A stretch of 14,183 nucleotides of DNA from an uncultured archaeon (GCA_937896495.1 CALBNQ010000196.1:1-14183), one strand, 5' to 3'. Shown: positions 6,738-14,158, counted from the first letter of the stretch. The notes: generated by a model not told the origin, from the sequence alone. Program-made: numbers and translations.

Positions 6738-7591
6738 TGGCAAAAGCTATAGCTACAATCCATGGGGCAGTCTCAATAGTTAATGCAATAGCCAATCAAA
6801 AAGGAGCAACACTAGGAATTGAATTAAAAGTGGTTGCAGAAATTGAGACCAGTCCAGGAAAAGGAATCATAATAAAATCAGAAAATAAAAGTCTAAGTTC
6901 ACGTTTAATCAATAAGACAATTGAAAAAATTGTATCAAAAAAAGACTTGGAAAAAAACAAAATTACGATCACATTAGAATCGGAAATCCCTACAGGGTAT
7001 GGATTAAAAAGTTCCAGCGCAATTTCATCAGCAGTGGCACTTGTTTGTGCCAAAGTTTTCAAACCAAAATTTACTGATCAACAAATTTTACTTGCGGGAG
7101 TAGATGCATCAATTGAAACCAAAGTAAGCATTACAGGGGCATATGATGATGCATGTTCATGTTATTATGGAGGATTCAATGTAACTGACAATGCAAAAAA
7201 GAAAAGAATTAGCAGTGAAAAAGGTTCAACGAATTTAATAGCAGTGATATTTATTCCAAAAAATAGAAAAAGAGGAAATCTAAAAAAACTCAAAGTATTA
7301 TCATCAGTATTTGAGAATGCATGGGAAATTGCAAAAAAGGGAAAATATTGGGATTCAATGATAATTAATGGATTGGCAACATCATCTATTCTAAATTCAG
7401 ATCCAAAAATAATTACAAGTTTAATTGAAAAAGGAGCATTAGGTGCATCAGTATCAGGGAACGGACCATCTATTGCAGCAATTGTAAAAAAAGAAAATGA
7501 ATCAAATATAAAAAAAGTATTCTCAGCATTAGAAGGCAGAATCATTGTTTCAAAAATAAATAACAAAAAGGCAGAAGTTCATGAAGTGTAA
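6737..7591 (+). CDS. aroK: Archaeal shikimate kinase, GHMP-kinase family
   Basis: This enzyme phosphorylates shikimate to shikimate 3-phosphate with ATP. It belongs to the GHMP family (homoserine and mevalonate kinases) and is unrelated to the bacterial P-loop AroK. The 284-aa protein has the ATP-binding motif IPTGYGLKSSSA (84-95), the substrate-side GAYDDACSCYYGG stretch (134-146), and the third GHMP motif GASVSGNGPS (236-245). The ATG at 6737 is chosen over the TTG at 6734 because of the AGGAGG 6 nt upstream; it shares one base with the aroE stop. The 3' end overlaps aroA by 11 nt. Other GHMP kinases are the alternative, but the position between aroE and aroA makes shikimate kinase very likely. 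Confidence 0.92.
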   Translation: MAKAIATIHGAVSIVNAIANQKGATLGIELKVVAEIETSPGKGIIIKSENKSLSSRLINKTIEKIVSKKDLEKNKITITLESEIPTGYGLKSSSAISSAVALVCAKVFKPKFTDQQILLAGVDASIETKVSITGAYDDACSCYYGGFNVTDNAKKKRISSEKGSTNLIAVIFIPKNRKRGNLKKLKVLSSVFENAWEIAKKGKYWDSMIINGLATSSILNSDPKIITSLIEKGALGASVSGNGPSIAAIVKKENESNIKKVFSALEGRIIVSKINNKKAEVHEV

Positions 7592-8855
7592 AATAGAAAA
7601 ATCAAAAATTACAGGGCAAATAACATGTCCTCCAAACAAAAGCTATTCACATAGAGCAATTTTTCTTGCATCAATTGCAGGGGAAAATAGTACAGTCAAC
7701 AATGTATTGTTATCAGAAGACACAAAGGCAACAATTGAAACATGTAAAAAGTTTGGAGCGATAATTGAAGTTGCAGAGTCATCACTAGAAATCAAAAATT
7801 CAATTGATTTAAGCACAAAAGTGCCTCAAATTGATACAGAAAATTCAGGTACTACAATTAGAATCGCATCAGGAATAGCAAGTTTGTATTCTGATGAGAT
7901 TACACTTACAGGAGATACTAGTCTTCAAAAAAGACCAATGCAGCCATTGTTAGATGCATTATCAAGTATAGGGGCACAATGTAGTTCAACAGACGGAAAA
8001 CCACCAATCAAAATTAAAGGAAAAATTACAGGAGGTAATGTTACAATTCCTGGAAATTTTTCCAGTCAATTTATTTCATCATTATTAATTTGTGCACCAT
8101 TAACTAAAAATGGAATAAATCTAAACATCGAGGGAAATCTAGTTTCAAAACCGTATCTTGATGCAACAATTGCAACAATGAGAAAATTTGGAGTTACAGT
8201 TCAAACATTGATTCCATACAAAAAGTACAACATCACACCACAAATTTACAAAAGTACATCATTTACAGTTCCAATTGATTTTTCAAGTCTTGCATTATTA
8301 TTATCTGCTGCAGTTCTTGACGGAAAAGAAGTTGCAATCAAAGGGAATCTAGGAAACTTGCCACAAGGAGACGAAGTGTTTATAGATATTTTAGAACAAA
8401 TGGGAGTTACAGTAGATATAGATGATGAACAAATCAAGATAAAATCACCTGAAAAATTAGGTGGCGGAAAATTTGATTTAAGCAATTCACCAGATCTTCT
8501 TCCACCCCTTGCAATTTTGGCATTAAAGACATCAGCCCCAATAGAAGTAGTTAATGTAAAACATGCAAGATTAAAAGAGACAGATAGAATTGCAATTATT
8601 TCAAGAGAATTAGTAAAAATTGGAATCATAGTAAATGAAAAAGAAGATGGATTGATTTTAGAATCATCAGGAAATCTAAAAGGGGCAGAGATGGTTTCTG
8701 AAAATGACCATAGATTGTTCATGGCTTTTTGTATTGCTGGAATGTTTGTAGGAGAATGCACAGTAACAGATCCAGATTCAGTCAATGTCTCATATCCGGA
8801 TTTTATCAACGAAATGACTAGAATGGGTGCCAAAATTCAAACTCAATCAAACTAA
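7581..8855 (+). CDS. aroA: EPSP synthase (3-phosphoshikimate 1-carboxyvinyltransferase)
   Basis: EPSP synthase joins shikimate 3-phosphate and phosphoenolpyruvate to give EPSP. The 424-aa protein has the expected two-domain length and conserved sites: K20, S21 and R25 (PPNKSYSHRA), NSGTTIR (88-94), R118 (QKRPMQP), SSQ (161-163), D305 (SPDLLPPL), E333 and R336 (ARLKETDR), and H377/R378 (NDHR). D305, E333, R336, H377 and R378 all sit eight positions below E. coli D313, E341, R344, H385 and R386, so the C-terminal active site is complete. The position of E. coli K411 appears to be V403 in my hand alignment. The PEP-side loop reads NSGTTIRI, as in non-enterobacterial enzymes. It starts inside the end of the kinase gene (11-nt overlap) without a clear Shine-Dalgarno. 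A 142-bp gap with a new promoter follows. Confidence 0.95.
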   Translation: MKCKIEKSKITGQITCPPNKSYSHRAIFLASIAGENSTVNNVLLSEDTKATIETCKKFGAIIEVAESSLEIKNSIDLSTKVPQIDTENSGTTIRIASGIASLYSDEITLTGDTSLQKRPMQPLLDALSSIGAQCSSTDGKPPIKIKGKITGGNVTIPGNFSSQFISSLLICAPLTKNGINLNIEGNLVSKPYLDATIATMRKFGVTVQTLIPYKKYNITPQIYKSTSFTVPIDFSSLALLLSAAVLDGKEVAIKGNLGNLPQGDEVFIDILEQMGVTVDIDDEQIKIKSPEKLGGGKFDLSNSPDLLPPLAILALKTSAPIEVVNVKHARLKETDRIAIISRELVKIGIIVNEKEDGLILESSGNLKGAEMVSENDHRLFMAFCIAGMFVGECTVTDPDSVNVSYPDFINEMTRMGAKIQTQSN

Positions 8856-8967
8856 TTGAAAAAAACAGAATAATTTGGATAAAATGGGCACAAAATCATT
8901 AAAAACAACAAATTTTTGCAAATGGAATTCAGGCACAAAAAAACAATTTAAGAATTAGAATGATGAA

Positions 8968-8974
8968 TTATAAG
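8968..8974 (+). promoter_or_regulatory. TATA box before aroC
   Basis: TTATAAG is centred 27 bp before the second TTG at 8998. It lies in the 142-bp gap after aroA (8856-8997), the longest gap inside the cluster. The remainder of the gap is AT-rich, with one T5 run at 8913-8917 and a 24-codon chance ORF but no convincing gene. The box would start a third transcription unit. Confidence 0.5.
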
Positions 8975-8997
8975 CATGATTTAGCTTTGACTAGTTG

Positions 8998-10092
8998 TTG
9001 CCGGGAAGTTCAATTGGTCAGCGTCTTGTTTTAACAAGTTTTGGAGAAAGTCATGGAAGAGCCATCGGTGCCATATTAGATGGGTGTCCTGCAGGATTAG
9101 AACTTGAAGAAAAAGATATTCAAAAAATGTTAGACCAAAGAAAACCAGGTCAAAATTTAATTTCAACTCAAAGGAAAGAAGGAGATGTTGTAGAGATTGT
9201 TTCAGGTGTTTTTAGAGGATATACAACTGGTTCTCCAATTACAATGTTAATCTGGAATAGTGATCAAAAATCAAAAGATTATGATAATTTAAAAACGAAA
9301 CTAAGACCAGGTCATTCAGATTATCCTGCAATGGTGAAATATAATCAATTCAATGATCATAGAGGAGGAGGTAGATTTTCAGGAAGATTAACTGCAACAC
9401 ATGTAATGGGAGGTGCCATTGCAAGGAAATTGTTAAAAGTTGCTGCAAAAATTGAAACTAATTCATTTACATCACAAATAGGTAAAATCAAAATGGAAAA
9501 AAAGTTTAATGAAAAAATGATTACCTCAATTTACAAAAACGAAGTAAGATGTCCAGAAATAAAAACAGCCAAATTAATGCGTGAAAATATTCTTAATGCA
9601 AAAAAGAAAGGAGATTCACTTGGGGGAATAATAGAATCGATTACAACAAATGTTCCAGTAGGATTAGGTGAACCAATTTTTTCATCATTAGAATCTGATT
9701 TGAGTAAAGCAATGTTTTCCATACCATCAGTAAAAGGTGTAGAATTTGGTTCAGGATTTGCAGGTTCTGAGTTACAGGGTTCAGAAAATAATGATTTGTA
9801 CACAATTAAGAAAGGAAAAATTATTACAAAAACAAATAATTCTGGAGGAATTTTAGGCGGTATTTCAAATGGAATGCCAATTACTATGAGAATTGCATTT
9901 AAACCTGCATCATCAATTGCACAAAAACAAAGCACCATAGATATCAAAACCAAAAAAGAGACGATACTCCAAGTAAAGGGAAGACACGATCCATGTGTTG
10001 TTCCAAGGGCGCCACCAGTAGTAGATGCACTAGTAGCATTAACAATTGCAGATCATGCACTAATCTCAGGCATAATTAAACCAGTTTTATAA
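8998..10092 (+). CDS. aroC: Chorismate synthase
   Basis: AroC eliminates phosphate from EPSP to make chorismate and needs reduced FMN. Counted from the TTG at 8998 the protein has 364 aa. It carries the family signatures FGESHG (15-20, with the catalytic histidine H19), KPGQ (49-52), RPGHSDYP (103-110, with the second catalytic histidine H106) and RGGGRFSGRLTA (122-133). A C-terminal GRHDPCVVPRAPPV segment follows. The start is a TTG because an in-frame TAG sits at 8992-8994 and no ATG precedes FGESHG. Two TTGs are adjacent. The second (8998) gives MPGSSIGQR, similar to the MPGNSFG start I recall from other archaeal AroC proteins, and it fits the TATA box at 27 bp. If the first is used the protein is one residue longer. 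A partner flavin reductase is not in the window. Confidence 0.93.
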   Translation: MPGSSIGQRLVLTSFGESHGRAIGAILDGCPAGLELEEKDIQKMLDQRKPGQNLISTQRKEGDVVEIVSGVFRGYTTGSPITMLIWNSDQKSKDYDNLKTKLRPGHSDYPAMVKYNQFNDHRGGGRFSGRLTATHVMGGAIARKLLKVAAKIETNSFTSQIGKIKMEKKFNEKMITSIYKNEVRCPEIKTAKLMRENILNAKKKGDSLGGIIESITTNVPVGLGEPIFSSLESDLSKAMFSIPSVKGVEFGSGFAGSELQGSENNDLYTIKKGKIITKTNNSGGILGGISNGMPITMRIAFKPASSIAQKQSTIDIKTKKETILQVKGRHDPCVVPRAPPVVDALVALTIADHALISGIIKPVL

Positions 10093-10096
10093 GAAA

Positions 10097-11464
10097 ATGT
10101 CAGATATTAACGAACTTCGTAACAAGATGGATGCAGTCACTTTAGAAATGATCAGGCTACTCAAAGATAGAACAGAAATATCAAAAAAAATTGGAGAAAT
10201 TAAAAAAAACATAGGAAAGGGTGTGACAGATGAAACACGAGAAGATATTTTACGAAACAAAGTAGTTTCACTATCTAATGAATTAGGATTAGATGAATCA
10301 ATAGCAACAAAGTTTTTAAATTTTTTATTAAATGAATCAGTGAAAATCCAGACAACTAACAAACAAACACATCTATCAATTTTTTTAAAAGCAAAATCAA
10401 TGGAGCAAGAAGGGAAAAAAATTATCCACATGGAAGTTGGAGAGCCGGATTTTTCTCCTCCACCAATTGTAAAAAATGCATTGGAAGAAGTTTTTGATAA
10501 AGGATTTTTAAAGTATGGTCAAGTAAGAGGAATTCCGGAATTTAGAGAAAAGTTAGCATCATATGTATCAGAGAAATTTAGTACAAACATTACACAAGAA
10601 AATATCATTGTCAGTCCAGGGGCAAGATTTTCAATATTTACAGCAATTACCACACTGCTAAATCCAGGAGATGAAATGATTGTCATTGAACCTGCATGGC
10701 CAGCATACAAAGATTGTGCATTAAATGCAGGAATTAAAATTAGAACGATTAGTACAACGTTAGAAGGGAAATGGGAACCATCAATTGAACAAATAAGAAA
10801 TACAATAAATTCAAATACAAAAATGATTGTTCTGAATTATCCAAATAATCCAACAGGGAAAATTCTTCCTAAAAAGTTACAAGATGAAATAATTGAAATT
10901 GCAAGAAAAAATCAAATTTATGTTCTCAGTGATGAGATATATTCTCAATATGCAAAAGAAGATTGGAAAAGTATCCTAAGTTATAATTATGAAAAAAGTA
11001 TTGTTACGCAATCATTTTCAAAATCACATGCAATGACTGGATTTAGAATTGGGTATGCTATAGCTGATTCAAAAATTATCGAAAAGATGGCAAAACTAGA
11101 AGCATTATGTCTCACAAATGTGTCTGAACCAATCCAATATGTAGCAATGAAAGCACTAGAATCAAACACATCAATCAATACAGAAACAGTACAAAGTAGA
11201 TTAAATTTATTATCAGAAAAAGCAAATGAAATAGGATTAGAGTTCATAATACCAGATGGTGCAATGTATCTTTTTGTACGTGTAGATAAAGAAGGATTTG
11301 ATGGAGTCAAATTTGCCAATGATACGCTTGATAAAGGATTAGCAATAGCTCCTGGAGAAGGATTTGGAAATTATAAAAACTACATTAGAATTTCAGCATG
11401 TCAGGATGAAAATAGCTTAATAGAGGGGATGAATATACTTAGAGACATACTGAGGGATTATTGA
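10097..11464 (+). CDS. Bifunctional chorismate mutase (AroQ) - class I aminotransferase fusion
   Basis: Residues 1-88 are an AroQ-type chorismate mutase, which turns chorismate into prephenate. R8, R25, K36, D45, R48, E49 and Q85 sit exactly three positions below E. coli R11, R28, K39, D48, R51, E52 and Q88, so the active site is complete. After a short Lys/Thr/Gln linker, residues 105-455 are a PLP aminotransferase of the aspartate fold type I. It has YGQVRGIPEFR (140-150), NYPNNPTG (247-254), D279-E280, the PLP lysine K309 in SFSKSHAMTGFRIGY and R317. The transaminase probably acts on prephenate (giving arogenate), or on phenylpyruvate or 4-hydroxyphenylpyruvate; the sequence alone does not say which. 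It begins 4 nt after aroC and abuts tyrA, matching the order chorismate, prephenate, tyrosine. Confidence 0.92.
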   Translation: MSDINELRNKMDAVTLEMIRLLKDRTEISKKIGEIKKNIGKGVTDETREDILRNKVVSLSNELGLDESIATKFLNFLLNESVKIQTTNKQTHLSIFLKAKSMEQEGKKIIHMEVGEPDFSPPPIVKNALEEVFDKGFLKYGQVRGIPEFREKLASYVSEKFSTNITQENIIVSPGARFSIFTAITTLLNPGDEMIVIEPAWPAYKDCALNAGIKIRTISTTLEGKWEPSIEQIRNTINSNTKMIVLNYPNNPTGKILPKKLQDEIIEIARKNQIYVLSDEIYSQYAKEDWKSILSYNYEKSIVTQSFSKSHAMTGFRIGYAIADSKIIEKMAKLEALCLTNVSEPIQYVAMKALESNTSINTETVQSRLNLLSEKANEIGLEFIIPDGAMYLFVRVDKEGFDGVKFANDTLDKGLAIAPGEGFGNYKNYIRISACQDENSLIEGMNILRDILRDY

Positions 11465-12319
11465 TTGAAAAAGAAAATTACAATAATAGGAGCAGGAGGT
11501 CAAATGGGCCAATGGTTTGTAAAATATTTTGGAGATAAAGATTTTGAAGTTACAGGTCATGATTCAGAAAATACAGTTACAGGTAAAAACGTCATAGTAT
11601 CCGAATCACTAGTTGGGGCAATTCTCAAAGCAGATTATGTATTACTTTGCACTCCAACAAAAAGAACACCTGAAATTATTAGATTAATTGCAAAAGAGAT
11701 GAAACGTGGAACATATCTTATTGAGATATCTTCAGAGAAATCAAAAGTTGTTTCAGCAATGGGCAAAATGCCTACAAAAATTAATCCAGTTTGTATTCAT
11801 CCAATGTTCGGTCCAGGAATTAAAACAATTAAAGGTCAAAATATTATTTCAGTGCCAATTAAAGATGCCAAAAAAGAATTGACAACTGCAAAAGAATTGT
11901 TTGAAGGGGCAAACTTTGTTACAATTGATGCAATTGAACATGACAAAAAAATTGCTGTCATTTTAGGATTAACTCATTTAATGAATTTAGTTTTTGCAAA
12001 CATCATTTCAAAAGATGAAAAAACAATGTTAACTGAAAAAATGTCTGGAACCACATTTAGAGTTCAAAAGACATTAGCAGAAAGCATCATGACAGAATCA
12101 CCAGAATTGATTGAAACAATTATTGCAAATCCTGAAATCAGAAGAGTCGCAGAAGATCTTTGGAAAGATGTAGGAAGATTATTGACATCAGTTCAAGAAT
12201 CAAAAACAGAAGAAGTTGTAGAATACATTAAAGAGTGTCAAGAAAGGTTGTCCAAACATACTGATCTCAATGAATCATACAAGAGATTAACAAAAATGGT
12301 AAAATCTGTTGAAAAATAA
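11465..12319 (+). CDS. tyrA: Prephenate (or arogenate) dehydrogenase, TyrA family
   Basis: TyrA oxidatively decarboxylates prephenate to 4-hydroxyphenylpyruvate, or arogenate to tyrosine. The 284-aa protein has a Rossmann start ITIIGAGGQMG (5-15) and an acidic residue D33 after the second strand, which suggests NAD+. It also has LLCTPT (60-65), the catalytic histidine H112 in IHPMFGPG, and H171 in GLTH at the start of the helical dimer domain. No ACT or chorismate mutase domain is attached, the mutase being on the preceding protein. The start is TTG: the previous stop TGA is the immediately preceding in-frame codon, the first ATG lies inside the Rossmann loop, and GAGGG (11452-11456) is spaced 8 nt upstream as a Shine-Dalgarno. 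Which substrate it uses depends on the fused aminotransferase. Confidence 0.92.
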   Translation: MKKKITIIGAGGQMGQWFVKYFGDKDFEVTGHDSENTVTGKNVIVSESLVGAILKADYVLLCTPTKRTPEIIRLIAKEMKRGTYLIEISSEKSKVVSAMGKMPTKINPVCIHPMFGPGIKTIKGQNIISVPIKDAKKELTTAKELFEGANFVTIDAIEHDKKIAVILGLTHLMNLVFANIISKDEKTMLTEKMSGTTFRVQKTLAESIMTESPELIETIIANPEIRRVAEDLWKDVGRLLTSVQESKTEEVVEYIKECQERLSKHTDLNESYKRLTKMVKSVEK

Positions 12320-12324
12320 CAAAA

Positions 12325-12729
12325 ATGCGTTCAACAAAAATTGTAACATCATTTATCAAAGATAATGACAAATTGTTAATTCTAAAAAGAAGTAACAAAG
12401 TTAAATCAATGAAAGAGTTGTGGGGAGGTATTAGTGGAATGATTGAAGGTGATGAAGAGCCTTTAGAGAGAGCAAAAATTGAGATTTTAGAAGAAGCAGG
12501 TATTGTAGAAGAAAAAATTACACTTGTCAAATCAATCAAAGAAATGAGAGTTAGTTCACCACAATATGAAAATCATGAATGGGAAATATTTCCATTTTTG
12601 TTTGAATCAAAAAATCCAGATGTAAAACTCAACTGGGAAAATTCAGAGTTCAAATGGATCAAAGTAGAAGAATTGAAAAATTATGAGACAGTTCCCAGTT
12701 TAGATAAAGTGTTATTCAATTTGTTGTAA
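12325..12729 (+). CDS. Nudix hydrolase
   Basis: Nudix enzymes cleave nucleoside diphosphates linked to another moiety. This 134-aa protein is a single Nudix domain. The Nudix box runs from G38 to I60 (GX5EX7REUXEEXGU): G38, E44, E53, E56, E57 and G59 are present, but the usual arginine is I52. The metal-binding glutamates are intact, so catalysis is plausible. The substrate cannot be named; the tryptophan-rich WGGISG lead-in resembles many (d)NTP or ADP-ribose hydrolases. It starts 5 nt after tyrA and is therefore probably the last gene of that operon. Its 3' end overlaps thiC by 18 nt tail-to-tail. A link to aromatic metabolism is by position only. Confidence 0.88.
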   Translation: MRSTKIVTSFIKDNDKLLILKRSNKVKSMKELWGGISGMIEGDEEPLERAKIEILEEAGIVEEKITLVKSIKEMRVSSPQYENHEWEIFPFLFESKNPDVKLNWENSEFKWIKVEELKNYETVPSLDKVLFNLL

Positions 12730-14040
12730 ATTATCATTTTCTTTTTCATATTTTTTTTGTTGTGGCAACATCATATAGACACAAGCACCACCACACATCG
12801 TACATGGAACGTTGTTCCCAGGATGTTGTCCAGTTCTACTATGGATTTTTGCAGCTTCTTCAGGATCAATAGATAATGCAAGTTGTTTTTCCCAATCCAA
12901 AGTACGTCTTGCTTCAGTCATTTCCATATCCCATTTGATTACTTTATCACGAATCTTTACAAGATCACCAGCATGTGCAGCGATTCTATATGCAATTAAT
13001 CCAGCCTTTACTTCTTCAGCATTAGGTAAAGCCAAATGCTCAGAAGGAGTAAGATAACATAACAAATCAACACCTTCACTTGCAGAAACTGCAGCACCGA
13101 TTGCACTTGCAATATGATCATGACCAGATGCAATGTCAGTAACTAATGGACCCAAAACATAGTAAGGAACATCACCAATTAGAGATTTTGCCAATCTAAC
13201 ATTTGCTGCAATTTCATTTAATGGGACATGTCCAGGACCTTCAACCATTACTTGTACATCTTGTTCATGTGCACGTTTAGTTAATTGTGAGATATTGATC
13301 ATTTCTTGAACTTGTAATTCATCATGAGAGTCCAGTATTGAGCCTGGTCTCAAGGCATCACCAAGACTAAAAGTCACATCATATTTTTTTGCAATTTCAA
13401 GCAAGTAATCATAATGAGTCAAGTAAGGATTTTCTTTATCATGTTTTAACATCCAGGCAGCAGTGATAGTACCACCTTTACTGACAACACCACCGTATCG
13501 TTGTACCTTAAGAATTCTTTTTGCAATGTCTTTTGTGATACCACAATGAATTGTAGTGTAATCAACCCCATCTTTTGCATTATTTTCAAATGCGTTAAGG
13601 TAATCATCTTCAGTTAAATTCAAAGGATTTTTATGAACTTCAACCCCATAATTATAAGCCTCATAAATTGGAACAGTCCCAAAAGTAATAGGTGCAGTTT
13701 CTAAAAGAGTTTGACGAATTTTTTTTACATCTCCACCATCACTAAGATCCATTATTGTATCAGCATGATATTTTATAGCAACTTTGGCTTTCTCAATTTC
13801 TTCATCAAGATTGGCATTAAGTGTTGAAGTTCCAATGTTTACATTTACTTTTGTTTTTAAGCCCTTACCAATTCCTACATTATGAATTTTTTGAGGGCGC
13901 GCATTATTGCTTGGAATAATTATTGAACCACGAGCAATTTTTGATATTAACCAATCAACTGATACGTCCTCATCTTTTGCAACTTGTTTCATTTCATCAG
14001 TTGCAGTACCACGACGTGCAGAAGTCATTTGGGTTGCCAT
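12712..14040 (-). CDS. thiC: Phosphomethylpyrimidine synthase ThiC
   Basis: ThiC is a radical SAM enzyme that rearranges aminoimidazole ribotide into hydroxymethylpyrimidine phosphate for thiamine synthesis. The 442-aa protein is the short form without the long bacterial N-terminal extension. It shows the family segments VNVNIGTS, YTTIHCGITKD, VVSKGGTITAAW, SLGDALRPG, MVEGPGHVPLNE and YVLGPLVTDIASGHDHI (metal-site histidines). The C-terminal Fe-S cysteines are C413, C416 and C420 in CTMCGGAC. The spacing is C-x2-C-x3-C, one residue shorter than the C-x2-C-x4-C I recall from bacterial ThiC. The ATG at 14040 has a TATA box at the leaderless distance. There is no room for, and no sign of, a TPP riboswitch. 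The Lys/Glu-rich tail after the cysteines overlaps the Nudix gene. Confidence 0.96.
   Translation of the reverse strand: MATQMTSARRGTATDEMKQVAKDEDVSVDWLISKIARGSIIIPSNNARPQKIHNVGIGKGLKTKVNVNIGTSTLNANLDEEIEKAKVAIKYHADTIMDLSDGGDVKKIRQTLLETAPITFGTVPIYEAYNYGVEVHKNPLNLTEDDYLNAFENNAKDGVDYTTIHCGITKDIAKRILKVQRYGGVVSKGGTITAAWMLKHDKENPYLTHYDYLLEIAKKYDVTFSLGDALRPGSILDSHDELQVQEMINISQLTKRAHEQDVQVMVEGPGHVPLNEIAANVRLAKSLIGDVPYYVLGPLVTDIASGHDHIASAIGAAVSASEGVDLLCYLTPSEHLALPNAEEVKAGLIAYRIAAHAGDLVKIRDKVIKWDMEMTEARRTLDWEKQLALSIDPEEAAKIHSRTGQHPGNNVPCTMCGGACVYMMLPQQKKYEKENDNLQQIE
12737..12758 (+). terminator. T-rich terminator of the tyrA-Nudix transcript, inside thiC
   Basis: Starting 8 nt after the Nudix stop, the plus strand has three T runs (4, 5 and 8) separated by one to three other bases. 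This is the strongest T-rich tract on the coding strand in the window and fits archaeal hairpin-free termination. On the minus strand the same bases encode K-K-Y-E-K-E-N near the ThiC C-terminus. Confidence 0.5.
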
Positions 14041-14063
14041 AACAAATTCTATACTTTACCTGA

Positions 14064-14069
14064 TTTAAA
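14064..14069 (-). promoter_or_regulatory. TATA box of thiC
   Basis: TTTAAA (minus strand GTTTAAATC) is centred 26.5 bp before the thiC ATG at 14040, predicting a leaderless mRNA. The 118-bp gap 14041-14158 is shared with the rightward promoter at 14127-14136 and holds no other gene that I can see. Confidence 0.5.
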
Positions 14070-14117
14070 CAATCGTGAGAATTAAAAAAATTAAAAAATA
14101 TCCAGACTATATTAAGA

Positions 14118-14127
14118 AGATCGATCT
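14118..14127. repeat. 10-bp perfect palindrome next to a TATA box
   Basis: AGATCGATCT is its own reverse complement and touches the TATA-like run at 14127-14136. It could be a regulator site in the divergent gap, or chance; a perfect 10-bp palindrome is not rare in AT-rich DNA. Confidence 0.3.
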
Positions 14128-14136
14128 ATATTATAT
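14127..14136 (+). promoter_or_regulatory. TATA box for a rightward gene leaving the window
   Basis: TATATTATAT is centred about 27.5 bp before an ATG at 14159, the same spacing seen at the other promoters here. Confidence 0.4.
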
Positions 14137-14158
14137 GCAATGATTACGTAGCAAAATT

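Noticed and set aside
8246..8833. Long leftward open frame (195 codons) opposite aroA
   Set aside because: It is a shadow of the strongly conserved EPSP synthase frame, with no promoter, no recognisable domain and Ser/Ile/Pro-rich antisense composition. The same holds for the leftward frames opposite ubiD, aroE, aroK, aroC and the fusion gene.
8884..8958. A 24-codon ORF (starting MGTKSLKTTNFCKW) in the gap before aroC, possibly an aromatic leader peptide
   Set aside because: No promoter or Shine-Dalgarno fits it, there are no tandem aromatic codons and no attenuator-like hairpin follows. Its length is expected by chance.
10084..10092. TATA-like TTTTATAAG across the aroC stop codon
   Set aside because: Its centre is only about 8 bp before the ATG at 10097, so it cannot place a transcription start at that gene. 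It is simply the codons for the end of AroC.
3355..12729. Signs of horizontal transfer or a mobile element in the aromatic cluster
   Set aside because: Composition and codon style match the flanking genes, there are no repeats, integrase, transposase or tRNA edges, and all enzymes are archaeal types.
14041..14158. TPP riboswitch upstream of thiC
   Set aside because: No CTGAGA-type conserved element or paired stem pattern is visible on the minus strand, and the TATA box places the transcript start at the ATG.
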